NCBI GenBank assembly: GCA_902826245.1
Contig: CADEEA010000002.1
Span: 1-64,000 of the forward strand
Length of the DNA stretch: 64,000 nt
Source of the DNA: an uncultured Alphaproteobacteria bacterium
GTDB lineage: Bacteria > Pseudomonadota > Alphaproteobacteria > Caulobacterales > Aquidulcibacteraceae
Direction of reading: 5' to 3'
Part shown: piece after piece, positions 8,780 through 17,225 of the stretch
How the letters are laid out: each line of letters begins with the position of its first letter
Numbering within the stretch: the first letter of the stretch is position 1
The notes under the pieces: model-generated
What the model was told of the DNA's origin: nothing
Database searches by the model: none
The model's input: the letters and a program-made list of their open reading frames with translations, nothing else
Translations under genes and position numbers: made by a program

Positions 8780-10230
8780 GGGCGCGCCGCCGGAACGATC
8801 GCCAGTACCGGCGCGCCAAGGGTTCGCGCCGCCGAGGCCGACGTGGGAAATGCACCACGCAAGAAAGCGCGCGCGAGTCCTGCAGCGGCGGCGAGCACAA
8901 TTGCGAGCGCCGCGCTCACCAGCATGATGGGCCAACGCCAGCTCTTGCCTTGCGCGGGGGGCGTCGCACGTTCGACCGCGCTGATGTCATTGCTGGAACG
9001 GGCCAACACCTCTTCACGCGAACGCGCATCTTCGGCGCGGGAGGCGAATGTCTGCGCGGTCGCCTCAAGCACGGAGCGCTCCCGTTGCAATTGCCGGAAT
9101 TGCGGTTCGATGGCCTGCATTTTCCTGAGACGCACGCGCACTTCTTCGCGTTGCTGCGTCAAGGCGGCCTCGCGTCCGCGCTGCGCGCGCGCTTCCGCTT
9201 GCATGGCGTACAGCTGGCTTGCCACGTCCTGACGCACCGGGTTGATCCCGCGGCGGGTCACGCTGGCGGGGTCGCCGCCAGAAAGAAAGCCCTGCAGCTG
9301 AGCGATGCGCCGATCCACTTCCCGCACAGGCAGCGCATCCTCTTGGTAGCGCGACAACAGGCGTTCGCGCTCAAGCTGGGCCGCCACCAGATCGCGGCGG
9401 GCGTCGGATTCAGAATATAGCTCGATTTGTTCGGGTTCGGATTCCATCTGCCCGCGCAGCGCCGCCGCGCGCGCTTCCGCCTCGCGCTTGCTGGTCTGGG
9501 CATCGAGCAATTGCGTTTCGATATCGCCGGCGCGCTTCGCGAGCGCCGCCAATTCGCTCTCGAAATCACCGATGCCGTTCTCGGTCAAGAACGCCGACAG
9601 CGCCGCACTCGCCGCCACAGCACGCTGCCCGATGCCCGCCGTTTGCGCTGAAAAAACCTCATACTCGCCACCAACAAGGACGTCGCGGCGGCGTTTCAGG
9701 TATTGGCCGAGCAGTGCGTTCAACGCACCGGCGGCGATAGTGGCGTTCGCGTGTTCAAAGGATAGCGCAATGGAGGGCGTCTGCGGCGCGGTTTCTATCT
9801 TCAGGTGTTGGACGAACGCGCGTTCGGCGGTGGCAAGCTTACGCGCATCGCTCTGGCCTGACCGCGCGACATCCGGATAGAGGCGCGCCAGCCCAACCTC
9901 GCCGATCGCCGCACGCACAACCGAGCCTGATGCGATCATCCGCATTTCGGCGTTCACGACCGCCTGCATCTCCTGCGCCGGCCCCGCCGCCCCGTTGGCG
10001 TTCGGCCGGTAGACATATTCTTCTCCCAAGCGGACCAGCAACTCGGCGCGCGCAGTGTAGGCTCGCGGCGCCAGCAACGCCGCCAGCAACCCCAGCGCCA
10101 GAATTGCGCCTCCCACACTCGCCACGATGACGCGCTCGGCCCAGAGCATCGCGATGCAATCGGCGAAGTCCACGCGCGGCGCCTCGGCCCAACCAAAATG
10201 GGCGGCCTTCGCTTTCGGCTTTGAGCTCAT
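8776..10230 (-). CDS. Wzz/GNVR-type polysaccharide chain-length determinant
   Basis: A 484-residue polysaccharide co-polymerase. An N-terminal Wzz segment ('VDFADCIAMLW') leads into a first membrane helix at about residues 35-58. A long periplasmic helical region with coiled-coil character (about 180-400) and a second helix near 430-455 follow. It should set polymer length at the inner membrane together with the CpsD-like protein encoded downstream, which it overlaps by 4 nt. The ATG at 10230 was chosen; an in-frame ATG at 10257 would add nine residues. The gene is divergent from the export gene at 10330, with about 100 bp for both promoters. Confidence 0.85.
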   Translation of the reverse strand: MSSKPKAKAAHFGWAEAPRVDFADCIAMLWAERVIVASVGGAILALGLLAALLAPRAYTARAELLVRLGEEYVYRPNANGAAGPAQEMQAVVNAEMRMIASGSVVRAAIGEVGLARLYPDVARSGQSDARKLATAERAFVQHLKIETAPQTPSIALSFEHANATIAAGALNALLGQYLKRRRDVLVGGEYEVFSAQTAGIGQRAVAASAALSAFLTENGIGDFESELAALAKRAGDIETQLLDAQTSKREAEARAAALRGQMESEPEQIELYSESDARRDLVAAQLERERLLSRYQEDALPVREVDRRIAQLQGFLSGGDPASVTRRGINPVRQDVASQLYAMQAEARAQRGREAALTQQREEVRVRLRKMQAIEPQFRQLQRERSVLEATAQTFASRAEDARSREEVLARSSNDISAVERATPPAQGKSWRWPIMLVSAALAIVLAAAAGLARAFLRGAFPTSASAARTLGAPVLAIVPAARP

Positions 10231-10329
10231 GATTCTCCGCACCCCTGGCAGGCGCATTATCGGCGGATTTGGTAAATGATCGTTCACCAGCCTTAGGCAT
10301 CGTGCGCGCGTTTTCAGCCGGAGAGCTTC

Positions 10330-11010
10330 ATGCGCGCCGTTTTCATTGTTCTCGTCATGATCGTGCTCACGGCATCGCCGGCATTTGGCCAAGACGCCGC
10401 GCCGATGGCGTATTCCGAGACGACGCCCGCCTATCGCTTCTATCCGGGAGACGAGGTGGAAGTGACCATCTTTTCGGCGCCGGAACTAAGCCGCGTCGCG
10501 ATGGTCGGCCCCGATGGGCGCATCGCGCTGCCTTTGATCGGTGCGGTACGCGCGGCGGATCTCACGGCGGCCGAATTACAGGATGCTTTGGTGGCCGCCT
10601 ACGCGCCGCAGCTGCGCGCCCCGGAACTCAGCGTCACGCCGCGCACCTATGGGTCACGGCAAGTGTTCGTCGGCGGCGAGGTGGCGCGCCCGGGCGTATA
10701 CGCCATGCCCGCCAACATCGACGCACTCCAAGCGGTAGCGATGGCGGGTGGATTTCTTCCCTCGGCGAGGCGTCGCGAGGTGCTGGTGCTTTCGCGCGGC
10801 GGCGGCGCAACCGACGTCGCCCGTGTGGACCTCTCCACCCGCGCCATGCGCCGCGGGCTGCCGGACGCACGTCCGCTGCAGCGCTATGACGTCGTGTTTG
10901 TGCCCCGCTCGCCGATCGCGCAGGTGAACTTGTTCATGCAGCAATACGTACGCGACGCGCTGCCGATCCAGTTCGGCTTTTATTACGACCTGCGCAGCCC
11001 GAGCAATTGA
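10330..11010 (+). CDS. Wza-like polysaccharide export protein (Poly_export/SLBB)
   Basis: A 226-residue secreted protein with a cleavable signal peptide ('VLTASPAFGQD'). The polysaccharide export domain contains 'YPGDEVEVTIFSAPELS' and 'VGPDGRIALPLIGAV', and an SLBB-like segment contains 'VFVGGEVARPGVY'. It should form the periplasmic/outer-membrane exit for the polymer. There is no lipobox cysteine, unlike classical Wza, and the protein is short, so an additional outer-membrane partner may be needed. It is divergent from the Wzz-like gene. Confidence 0.88.
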   Translation: MRAVFIVLVMIVLTASPAFGQDAAPMAYSETTPAYRFYPGDEVEVTIFSAPELSRVAMVGPDGRIALPLIGAVRAADLTAAELQDALVAAYAPQLRAPELSVTPRTYGSRQVFVGGEVARPGVYAMPANIDALQAVAMAGGFLPSARRREVLVLSRGGGATDVARVDLSTRAMRRGLPDARPLQRYDVVFVPRSPIAQVNLFMQQYVRDALPIQFGFYYDLRSPSN

Positions 11011-11017
11011 TCGGGCT
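10996..11017. terminator. Hairpin between convergent genes (possible bidirectional terminator)
   Basis: AGCCCGA (10996-11002) pairs perfectly with TCGGGCT (11011-11017) around an 8-nt loop. It overlaps the end of the export gene and abuts the stop of the convergent Sel1 gene. No long T run follows, so intrinsic termination is plausible but weakly supported. Confidence 0.4.
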
Positions 11018-11295
11018 TAATGCACGCCCTTGGCCAGCCACTCGCGCGCGCGCTTCTGCGCGGCGGCGACTTCATCCTTGCTGAGCTGGTCGGCGATCTC
11101 GCGGCGGCATTCCTTGGCCGCCTCAGAACCGCGCACGGCGGCAAGGTTAAACCACATATGCGCCTGCACGAGGTCCACGGACCCCGATTGGCCGGTCGAA
11201 TAGATCAGCCCGAGCTTGTACAAATCTTCGCTTTGCGCCGCCGTCGTCCGCGCTGCTTCATGCGCCTCGGCGATTTCCATATCCGTGAACGCCAT
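11017..11295 (-). CDS. Small Sel1-repeat protein
   Basis: A 92-residue protein with one or two Sel1/TPR-like repeats ('YKLGLIYSTG', 'AHMWFNLAAVRGSEAA'). Such repeats mediate protein-protein contacts; no partner is evident. ATG at 11295 was preferred because it is preceded by AAGGGAG at good spacing and the repeat region begins soon after. No signal peptide is seen. It stands alone between the exopolysaccharide locus and the GST gene. Confidence 0.75.
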   Translation of the reverse strand: MAFTDMEIAEAHEAARTTAAQSEDLYKLGLIYSTGQSGSVDLVQAHMWFNLAAVRGSEAAKECRREIADQLSKDEVAAAQKRAREWLAKGVH

Positions 11296-11430
11296 TTTGG
11301 CTGCTCCCTTGGTCTTGCCTGGGAACGCCGCGCCTGTTGGCGTCACTCGTTCCACCCCATTCCTGCACCGCCATTCGGCTGCGCAGGACGGGATGAATGC
11401 CATGGATAACTTGCAATAATCCTAACGCGA

Positions 11431-12186
11431 TCAGGATTGTTTCGCGGCCGCTTGGGCTATCGAGGCCGCGGTTTGGCCAAACAGCATTTTCGCTGCTTCC
11501 TGCTGTTCCTTGCTGCCAGGCGCGGGCGGCGGTTTACGGAGCTCGGCCCCTGCCGCGAACCCGCGCTGCACGGCTGGGCGTGCGGCGATGCGGTCGATCC
11601 AGGCGTTCACGCGCGGAAACGCACCCATGTCCTGGCCGAATATTGAAGCAAGTTTTACCCAAGGGTACAGCGACATCTCGACGATGGAGTATTGGTCCGC
11701 CACGAAGTCACGGCCCTCGAGCCTGCGATCAAGTACGCCGATCAAGCGGTTCACTTCATTGTTGTAGCGCGTGACCGAGTATTCGATCCTGGCCGGGTCA
11801 TCGACCAGATTGGGCGCATAATTTCTGAAATGGCTGGCCTGGCCGAACATTGGCCCCACGCTCGCCATCTGCCAGAACAGCCATTCGTCAACGACAATAC
11901 GTGCGCGCTCGTCGCTGGGATAGAATTGCCCGGTCTTGCGTCCAAGATATTGCAAGATTGCGCCGGACTCGAACACCGAGATAGGCTCGCCCCCCGGCCC
12001 CTCCGGATCGACAATCGCTGGCATGCGGTTATTGGGGCTGATCTTTAGAAAACCCGGGCTGAATTGTTCGCCTGCGCCGATGTTCACCGGCTTCAGTACA
12101 TAGGGCAGCTCCATTTCTTCGAGCGCGATTGATATCTTCCAGCCGTTCGGCGTGGGCCAGAAATAGAGCTCGATGGGTTGGGACAT
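11431..12186 (-). CDS. Glutathione S-transferase family protein (nu-class/YfcG-like)
   Basis: A 251-residue cytosolic GST. The thioredoxin-like N-terminal domain contains 'FWPTPNGWKISIALEEMELPY' in pieces: the TPNGxK segment is the nu-class active-site signature, followed by 'NNRMPAIVD' (cis-Pro) and 'VFESGAILQYLG' (glutathione-binding ES). The helical C-terminal domain starts near residue 95. YfcG/YghU relatives act as disulfide-bond oxidoreductases with glutathione. A promoter should lie in the ~110 bp to 12300. Substrate unknown. Confidence 0.88.
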   Translation of the reverse strand: MSQPIELYFWPTPNGWKISIALEEMELPYVLKPVNIGAGEQFSPGFLKISPNNRMPAIVDPEGPGGEPISVFESGAILQYLGRKTGQFYPSDERARIVVDEWLFWQMASVGPMFGQASHFRNYAPNLVDDPARIEYSVTRYNNEVNRLIGVLDRRLEGRDFVADQYSIVEMSLYPWVKLASIFGQDMGAFPRVNAWIDRIAARPAVQRGFAAGAELRKPPPAPGSKEQQEAAKMLFGQTAASIAQAAAKQS

Positions 12187-12303
12187 TGGGGCCTCCGGCG
12201 CGCGTCACGATAAACACTGGTACTCGGCGGATGTGGGCGGCGCTTAACCAACAATCAACCACAGTCGAGCAAAGGTCGTCCTGCGATTTGAGCGGGGGCT
12301 GCC

Positions 12304-12486
12304 ATGCTTGTCTACATCTGGCTTTGCGTCATAGCCCAGGCGTTCATCCCCGGGGGCGATCGCATCGCTTCGCTCAGCGCTGGCGCTTTCGAAGCACATC
12401 TGCGCACGGAAACGGGGTCACCCGCGTTGATCGGCGCCGCCGGCCACATCGCACGCTATACCCCGCTCGCGGCGCGCGCACTGTAA
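12304..12486 (+). CDS. Possible small hypothetical protein (60 aa)
   Basis: A short open frame begins with ATG eight bases after a GCGGGGG purine stretch and encodes a hydrophobic N-terminus ('MLVYIWLCVIAQAF'), followed by an Ala-rich tail. It is the only candidate in the gap between the GST and tatC genes. I recognise no family. Support is limited to the start context and lack of overlap with other genes. Confidence 0.3.
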   Translation: MLVYIWLCVIAQAFIPGGDRIASLSAGAFEAHLRTETGSPALIGAAGHIARYTPLAARAL

Positions 12487-12497
12487 CCGATCTGGCG

Positions 12498-13319
12498 CTA
12501 CTGCGCCGCCGCCAGCACCGCAGCATCCTCCGCATCTCGCTTGGCGCGGATCATCGCCACGAGCCAGATCGAGATTTCGTAGAGCGCATAAACCGGCAGA
12601 GCCATCACGAACATGGAGAAAAGATCGTTCGGCGTAACGAACGCCGCGAAGGCGGCAATGCCAACCACGGCGTAGCGGCGACCTTGGCGCAGCATCGGCG
12701 CCGACACCATACCCACCCGCCCGAGCAGCGAGAGCACTACGGGAAGCTGGAACATCAAGCCGAACGCCAGCACCAAAGTGGTGACGAGGCCCATGTATTC
12801 GTCGACCTTGGGCAAATACTTTACCCTTAGATTTCCATCGTTCAGCTCCTGGCTGAAAGCGAATTGCAGCGCATAGGGCATAGCGACGTAGAACACGAAA
12901 GCCGCGCCCAGCGCGAACATGAAAGGCGCGGCCACCAGGAACGGCGCGGTGGCGGCGCGCTCACGCTTGTACAGCCCCGGCGCGATGAAGGCGTAAGCCT
13001 GCCAAGCGATGATCGGAAACGTCACCACAATCGCGGCAAACAGCGCGATCTGCATTTTCACCGAGAAGAAACCGAACGCACCCGTGTTGATCAGATCGAT
13101 GGGCTGGCCGACGAGGTCAGGGTGCGCCGCGTCGCGGGCAGCTTTAAATGGCGCAGCGAGCAATTGAAAAATCGGGTCGGCTATGAGGAAGCAGCCGACA
13201 AAGGCCACGACCAACGCAATCGAGACAGTCATCAGCCTCGAACGCAGCTCGCTCAAATGGTCGAGCAGAGGCGCCCGCGAGGCCTCGATCTCGTCCTCGT
13301 CGGTTTTCGCCGCGGTCAA
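12498..13319 (-). CDS. tatC: Sec-independent protein translocase TatC
   Basis: A 273-residue, six-helix inner-membrane receptor for twin-arginine signal peptides. 'LLDHLSELRSRL' is the TatC N-terminal signature; 'FIAPGLYKRER' and 'VTPNDLFSMF' are conserved later segments. Translation appears to begin at TTG (13319) that overlaps the tatB stop (TTGA), implying coupling. It is last in a tatA-tatB-tatC set downstream of scpB. The Tat pathway has a likely substrate in this window: the iron-binding lipoprotein encoded at 61917. Confidence 0.95.
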   Translation of the reverse strand: MTAAKTDEDEIEASRAPLLDHLSELRSRLMTVSIALVVAFVGCFLIADPIFQLLAAPFKAARDAAHPDLVGQPIDLINTGAFGFFSVKMQIALFAAIVVTFPIIAWQAYAFIAPGLYKRERAATAPFLVAAPFMFALGAAFVFYVAMPYALQFAFSQELNDGNLRVKYLPKVDEYMGLVTTLVLAFGLMFQLPVVLSLLGRVGMVSAPMLRQGRRYAVVGIAAFAAFVTPNDLFSMFVMALPVYALYEISIWLVAMIRAKRDAEDAAVLAAAQ

Positions 13320-13741
13320 GGCGCGCTCCGCACGAGCGGCGCTGATTCCATTGCGCGCACTTCCGGCGGCTGTTCTTCTGGAGCGGCGGCTTCCTCCACG
13401 TCGGGCGGCGACACGCCCTCGGGCGCAGGCGTCTTCGATGAAATCCCTGCATAGTCCTCAAGTGTCGGCAGCGACTTTGCCGCTGGGCTCGTGATCTCAT
13501 TGGCGAGGCTGCTGAGATTGGTGGTGCGCCGCAGCGCCTCCACTTCTTTTTTCAACTCATCCAGCTCGGCCTGGCGGGCCAATTCATCGAACCCGGTGCG
13601 GAACTCTTGCGCCATGCCGCGCAGCTTCGCTGTCCAACGCCCCAGCTTTCGCAGCAGGAGCGGCAAATCCTTCGGCCCGATCACCACCAGCGCAAGCACG
13701 CCGAGGACCAGAATTTCGTTGAGGCCGAGGCTCGGCAGCAT
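13316..13741 (-). CDS. tatB: Twin-arginine translocase subunit TatB
   Basis: A 141-residue protein with the TatA/B hinge topology: a short N-terminal helix ('ILVLGVLALVVIGPKDLPLLL'; P-rich turn after the helix), then an amphipathic helix and a long charged tail rich in Pro, Glu and Ala. The Glu in 'LNEILVLGV' near the N-terminus is typical of TatB, which binds Tat signal peptides together with TatC. It lies between tatA and tatC on the same strand. Confidence 0.92.
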   Translation of the reverse strand: MLPSLGLNEILVLGVLALVVIGPKDLPLLLRKLGRWTAKLRGMAQEFRTGFDELARQAELDELKKEVEALRRTTNLSSLANEITSPAAKSLPTLEDYAGISSKTPAPEGVSPPDVEEAAAPEEQPPEVRAMESAPLVRSAP

Positions 13742-13756
13742 AGGGATTTCCCGCGC

Positions 13757-13963
13757 TTATTGCGCGCGGTCCTCGCTGGACCGATCCGGGACTTGGCGCG
13801 GCGGTTCCTCGGGCTTCTGCTCCTGCGGATCTGCGAGACCCTTACGGAAACCGCGGATTCCCTTTCCGAGATCCTCCATAAGCCCTGATATGCGTCCCGG
13901 CCGGCTGAACAGCAGAAAGGCCAAGCCGAGGACGATCAGCACGCCCCAAACATTATGCGGCAT
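13757..13963 (-). CDS. tatA: Twin-arginine translocase subunit TatA
   Basis: A 68-residue protein with one N-terminal membrane helix ('WGVLIVLGLAFLLFS') followed by the amphipathic 'LMEDLGKGIRGFRKGL' and an acidic tail. TatA oligomers form the protein-conducting path. The 'GKGIRGFRKG' segment separates it from TatB. It begins the tat set and ends 15 nt before tatB. Confidence 0.92.
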   Translation of the reverse strand: MPHNVWGVLIVLGLAFLLFSRPGRISGLMEDLGKGIRGFRKGLADPQEQKPEEPPRQVPDRSSEDRAQ

Positions 13964-14007
13964 TAACGAAACTCCACTCGTATTTTCCGACCGGCGAAAC
14001 CGAGCGC

Positions 14008-14736
14008 CTAATCGTCATTTCCCATATGATCCACGAAAAAGCTTGAGGCGTCGTCACTTTCCGACAGGTGCTCCTCATCGGGGCTCAACTCCTCGCTTGG
14101 CTTCGGCACGTCCATGGCCGCCGCAGCGCGGGCGTCGAGCAGGCCCAGCCCCTTCAAATCGTCCTTGCCTGGCAGCGCGTCAAGCGAGGCCAAGCCGAAC
14201 TGACTGAGGAAAGCGTCGGTTGTTCCAAAAGTGAGCGGCCGCCCCGGGGTGCGCCGCCGGCCTCGTGGGCGGATCCAGTTCAGCTCCAGCAGCAATTCCA
14301 TCGCCCCCTGCGACAGCGAAACGCCCCGGATTTCCTCGATCTCGGACCTAGTCACGGGTTGATGGTATGCAATTACCGCTAAGGTCTCCAGAGCCGCCTT
14401 CGGTAGTCGGCGCGGGGCTTGGCGGGTCTCCGAGAACAGGCCTGCCAAATCCGTAGCGGACTGAAATCGCCACGCTCCGCCGGCTTCAACCAATTGCACG
14501 CCGCGCTCCGCATAATCCGCCTTCAACTTCATCAGCACACCCGCGACGTCCACGCCAGGGCCAAGCTTTTCGGAGAGCGCCTTGGCAGTGATCGGCTCGC
14601 CGCTGGCAAACAACAGCGCCTCAGCGGCGCGGATCGCATCGGCCGAAGGAGGCCCGCGGCGCTGCTCGCCGCCTTCGGAGAAAGCGTCTTCGATGCGGCG
14701 CAACGCGTCAGCCACGGGCTGGTCAGGCGGGTTCAT
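14008..14736 (-). CDS. scpB: Segregation and condensation protein ScpB
   Basis: A 242-residue winged-helix kleisin-associated protein of the SMC-ScpAB condensin. Conserved ScpB segments are 'AIRAAEALLFASGEPI', 'LAVIAYHQPVTRSEIEEIRGV' (in pieces) and 'RGRRRTPGRPLTFGTTDAFL'. I chose ATG at 14736, which overlaps the scpA 3' end by 14 nt and begins just before the conserved region; the longer frame would add 40 Arg-rich residues. The acidic C-terminal tail is typical of alphaproteobacterial ScpB. It is co-transcribed with scpA and tatABC. Confidence 0.92.
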   Translation of the reverse strand: MNPPDQPVADALRRIEDAFSEGGEQRRGPPSADAIRAAEALLFASGEPITAKALSEKLGPGVDVAGVLMKLKADYAERGVQLVEAGGAWRFQSATDLAGLFSETRQAPRRLPKAALETLAVIAYHQPVTRSEIEEIRGVSLSQGAMELLLELNWIRPRGRRRTPGRPLTFGTTDAFLSQFGLASLDALPGKDDLKGLGLLDARAAAAMDVPKPSEELSPDEEHLSESDDASSFFVDHMGNDD

Positions 14737-15550
14737 CGGATGCTCCACTCCGCTCGGGCCGCGCGCGTACGAATAGCGGGGCGAACGCCTCCGCTTGGCG
14801 CAATTCCGCTTTGCCTTCGCGTGCGAGTTCAAGCGCTGCGCCAAAAGTGGAGGCAAGATAACTCTCTGGCGGGGGCGCGTCGGCGCCTCCTTCTCCCTCC
14901 GGTGCCATCGCCTGGATGGGGCGCCATTCGGTCAACATCGCCAGCGCCGCCTCGAGGCTCTTGCGCGCGGTTTCCAAAGGATAGGCGCGACGCACGCCGG
15001 TTTTGTACGCCCGCTTGCGCACCGCCTTGGCGCGCTCGGCGCAATAGGCGTTGAGCAATTCGTACAGATCGGCTCGCCAGATCGTTTCTTTCGTCAGCGC
15101 GATCGGACGCGGCTGACCGTTGAGGAAAACGTCGCGGCCAAGTTGCGGGAGAGCGTCGAGCGCCCTGGCGGCGGCGCGCGCACGTTCGAGGTGCAGGAGC
15201 TTCCAACGCAATGTCGCAGCCATGTCGTCGGCGTCGGGTTCGTCGATTGCGGCCTGCTGCTTCGGGATCAACAACCGCGACTTCAACAGCGCCAGCCACG
15301 CCGCCATCACCAGATAATCGCCAGCGATCTCCATATTGGCGGCGCGCGCGCCGGCTATGAAGGCGAGGTATTGATCGGCGATGAGGCTGATCGGAACCTG
15401 CGCGATGTCGATCTTGCGCGCGCGAGCAAGCTCCAGGAGCACATGCAGCGGCCCTTCAAACGCGTCGAGCGCCACCGATAACGCCTCAGCGCCCTCCGCT
15501 CCCTCGGCGGCGGTCAGGTCCAGCTCGGTCTGGTCGGCGGTATCGTTCAC
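14723..15550 (-). CDS. scpA: Segregation and condensation protein ScpA
   Basis: A 275-residue kleisin that bridges SMC heads and binds ScpB to compact chromosomes. 'ALDAFEGPLHVLLELARARKIDI' (in pieces) is the N-terminal SMC-binding helix region, followed by 'DYLVMAAWLALLKSRLLIP'. The C-terminal winged-helix part holds 'FLASTF/YLASTFGAALELAREG'-like sequence. It sits 8 nt downstream of nagZ and overlaps scpB, the standard alphaproteobacterial order. Confidence 0.92.
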   Translation of the reverse strand: MNDTADQTELDLTAAEGAEGAEALSVALDAFEGPLHVLLELARARKIDIAQVPISLIADQYLAFIAGARAANMEIAGDYLVMAAWLALLKSRLLIPKQQAAIDEPDADDMAATLRWKLLHLERARAAARALDALPQLGRDVFLNGQPRPIALTKETIWRADLYELLNAYCAERAKAVRKRAYKTGVRRAYPLETARKSLEAALAMLTEWRPIQAMAPEGEGGADAPPPESYLASTFGAALELAREGKAELRQAEAFAPLFVRARPERSGASDEPA

Positions 15551-15558
15551 GCGGCCGC

Positions 15559-16566
15559 TTATAGCATCAATTGCCCAAACCGCGCCCAGCCTTCCCCCGC
15601 ATCGAACTCGCCTGGTTGGCGCTTGGCCAGCGCCTCAACCCGCCGGGCGCGCTCGTGCGCGGCGCTAGAGAGATCGGAGCACCCCTTGGCGGTCTCCTGC
15701 ATTTCCGCCAGCACGCCCGAGCATTGCAGCACGATGTCGCAGCCGGCCCCAAGTGCGGCCGCCGCCCGCTCAGCCAGACCGCCGATCTTGGCGAGCGCTC
15801 TCATGTCGAGGTCGTCGCTGAACAACAGCCCGTGGAAGCCGATCCTCTTTCGAATGATCTCGCCGATTATAACCGGCGAACAAGTGGCCGGGCGCTCCCC
15901 ATCCCAGGCTTCGTAGACGATGTGCGCGGTCATGGCCGCCTCGGCATCGGCTAGTTCGATAAACGGTTGAAGATCGCGCTCCAACTCATTCACAGCAGCG
16001 CGCACCCGGGGGAGCGAGAAATGGCTGTCGGATATCGCTCTTCCATGTCCCGGCATGTGTTTGATGCAGCCAGCAACCTCTCCCGCATGCAAACCCTCAA
16101 GCGCCGCCCGCGCAAGCACGGAGATGGTATCTGGATCGGCCGAGAATGCGCGATCGCCGACCACCGCCTTGTCGCTGCCCTCAACCGGTGCATCCAACAC
16201 CGGAGCAAAATCGGCGTTGACGCCAATGGCGCGCAATTCATGTGCGATCAGGCGGTGCCCAAGCCGAGCTGCTTCAACGCCTGCGTCAGGATCGCGCGCG
16301 TGGATTTCGCCGTACCTGCCCGGCGCCGGCCACACCGGCCATTCCGGCGCCTTTAGCCGCGCAACTCGCCCGCCCTCCTGGTCGATCCAGACCAACGCAT
16401 CACGTCCAACCGACTCACGCAATTCGACGCAAAGCGCGCGCACCTGCTCGCGACTGACGCAGGCCTCGCGAAACAAAATGAACGCCCAGGGTTGCGACTC
16501 GCGGAAAAAAGCGCGGGCGCCGTCGTCGAGTTTAGGTTGGCGGATTCCGAAAGCGCAGGAGAGCAT
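15559..16566 (-). CDS. nagZ: Beta-N-acetylhexosaminidase NagZ
   Basis: A 335-residue cytoplasmic GH3 enzyme that removes GlcNAc from anhydro-muropeptides during peptidoglycan recycling. The active-site loop is seen as 'KHMPGHGRAISDSH' (catalytic Asp/His dyad), with 'LVWIDQEGGRVARL' and 'GLLFSDDLDM' as further signatures (the SDDLDM Asp is the nucleophile). No signal peptide is present. It precedes scpA and follows the SPOR gene on the same strand. Confidence 0.93.
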   Translation of the reverse strand: MLSCAFGIRQPKLDDGARAFFRESQPWAFILFREACVSREQVRALCVELRESVGRDALVWIDQEGGRVARLKAPEWPVWPAPGRYGEIHARDPDAGVEAARLGHRLIAHELRAIGVNADFAPVLDAPVEGSDKAVVGDRAFSADPDTISVLARAALEGLHAGEVAGCIKHMPGHGRAISDSHFSLPRVRAAVNELERDLQPFIELADAEAAMTAHIVYEAWDGERPATCSPVIIGEIIRKRIGFHGLLFSDDLDMRALAKIGGLAERAAAALGAGCDIVLQCSGVLAEMQETAKGCSDLSSAAHERARRVEALAKRQPGEFDAGEGWARFGQLML

Positions 16567-16575
16567 GCAGGCAGC

Positions 16576-17136
16576 CTAGCGCGCTGCGGGGATGCAGTCC
16601 TGCCCCATCTCACGAATGTGCATACAGAATTGGGCCGCTTCCGCCCTGCTCGCGAAATAGCCTGCGCGCACGCGATAATAGGTCCCCCGTGCACCAAGAT
16701 CAGCTCGTTGGACATCCATCTTGGCGGCGTCGAACAGCGCAGGCGCGCGGCTGCTGAACCGGCGCCAGGCAGCCTGCACCGCTTCCTCCGAGCGCAGCGC
16801 CGCAAGCTGGGCCACGTAGGGTCCGCCATCTGCCGGCGCGACGGCGTTCGTCGACGCTGCAGTTCCAATGGCGCTGTCGCTGGTACGCGGCGTCGGCGCC
16901 GGCTGGGCGGTCTGAAAGGCGGCGGCTTCGTCACCGGCATCAGGCGCTGCTTGCAACCCTTCCACTTTATAGGGACCCGGCTGCGCTTCGATACGCGCGA
17001 CCTCTTCGGCGCCATAGAGTTGCCAAACGAAGCCCCCGAACGCCAAGGCAACAACGATCATCAACACGTAGATCACGCCCGAGGTGCGGGTCTGCTCCTC
17101 ATATTGATGCATGCGTGCATCAGCTCTGGCGTTCAC
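16576..17136 (-). CDS. SPOR-domain inner-membrane protein
   Basis: A 186-residue bitopic protein. A membrane helix at about residues 20-40 ('GVIYVLMIVVALAFGGFVW') is followed by a Pro/Ala-rich linker and a C-terminal SPOR domain from about 105 ('PYVAQLAALRSEEAVQAAW', 'YYRVRAGYFASRAEAAQFC'). SPOR domains bind denuded glycan at septa, which fits adjacency to nagZ. It ends 9 nt before the nagZ start, suggesting one transcript. Confidence 0.88.
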   Translation of the reverse strand: MNARADARMHQYEEQTRTSGVIYVLMIVVALAFGGFVWQLYGAEEVARIEAQPGPYKVEGLQAAPDAGDEAAAFQTAQPAPTPRTSDSAIGTAASTNAVAPADGGPYVAQLAALRSEEAVQAAWRRFSSRAPALFDAAKMDVQRADLGARGTYYRVRAGYFASRAEAAQFCMHIREMGQDCIPAAR

Positions 17137-17225
17137 TGTTTCATCTCCCCAAGTCGCGCGCCTTCGCTAGCATTGCGCGCAGACTCAAGGGTTAAGCCGC
17201 GGGCCGTTTATAATTCGTTGCCGTT

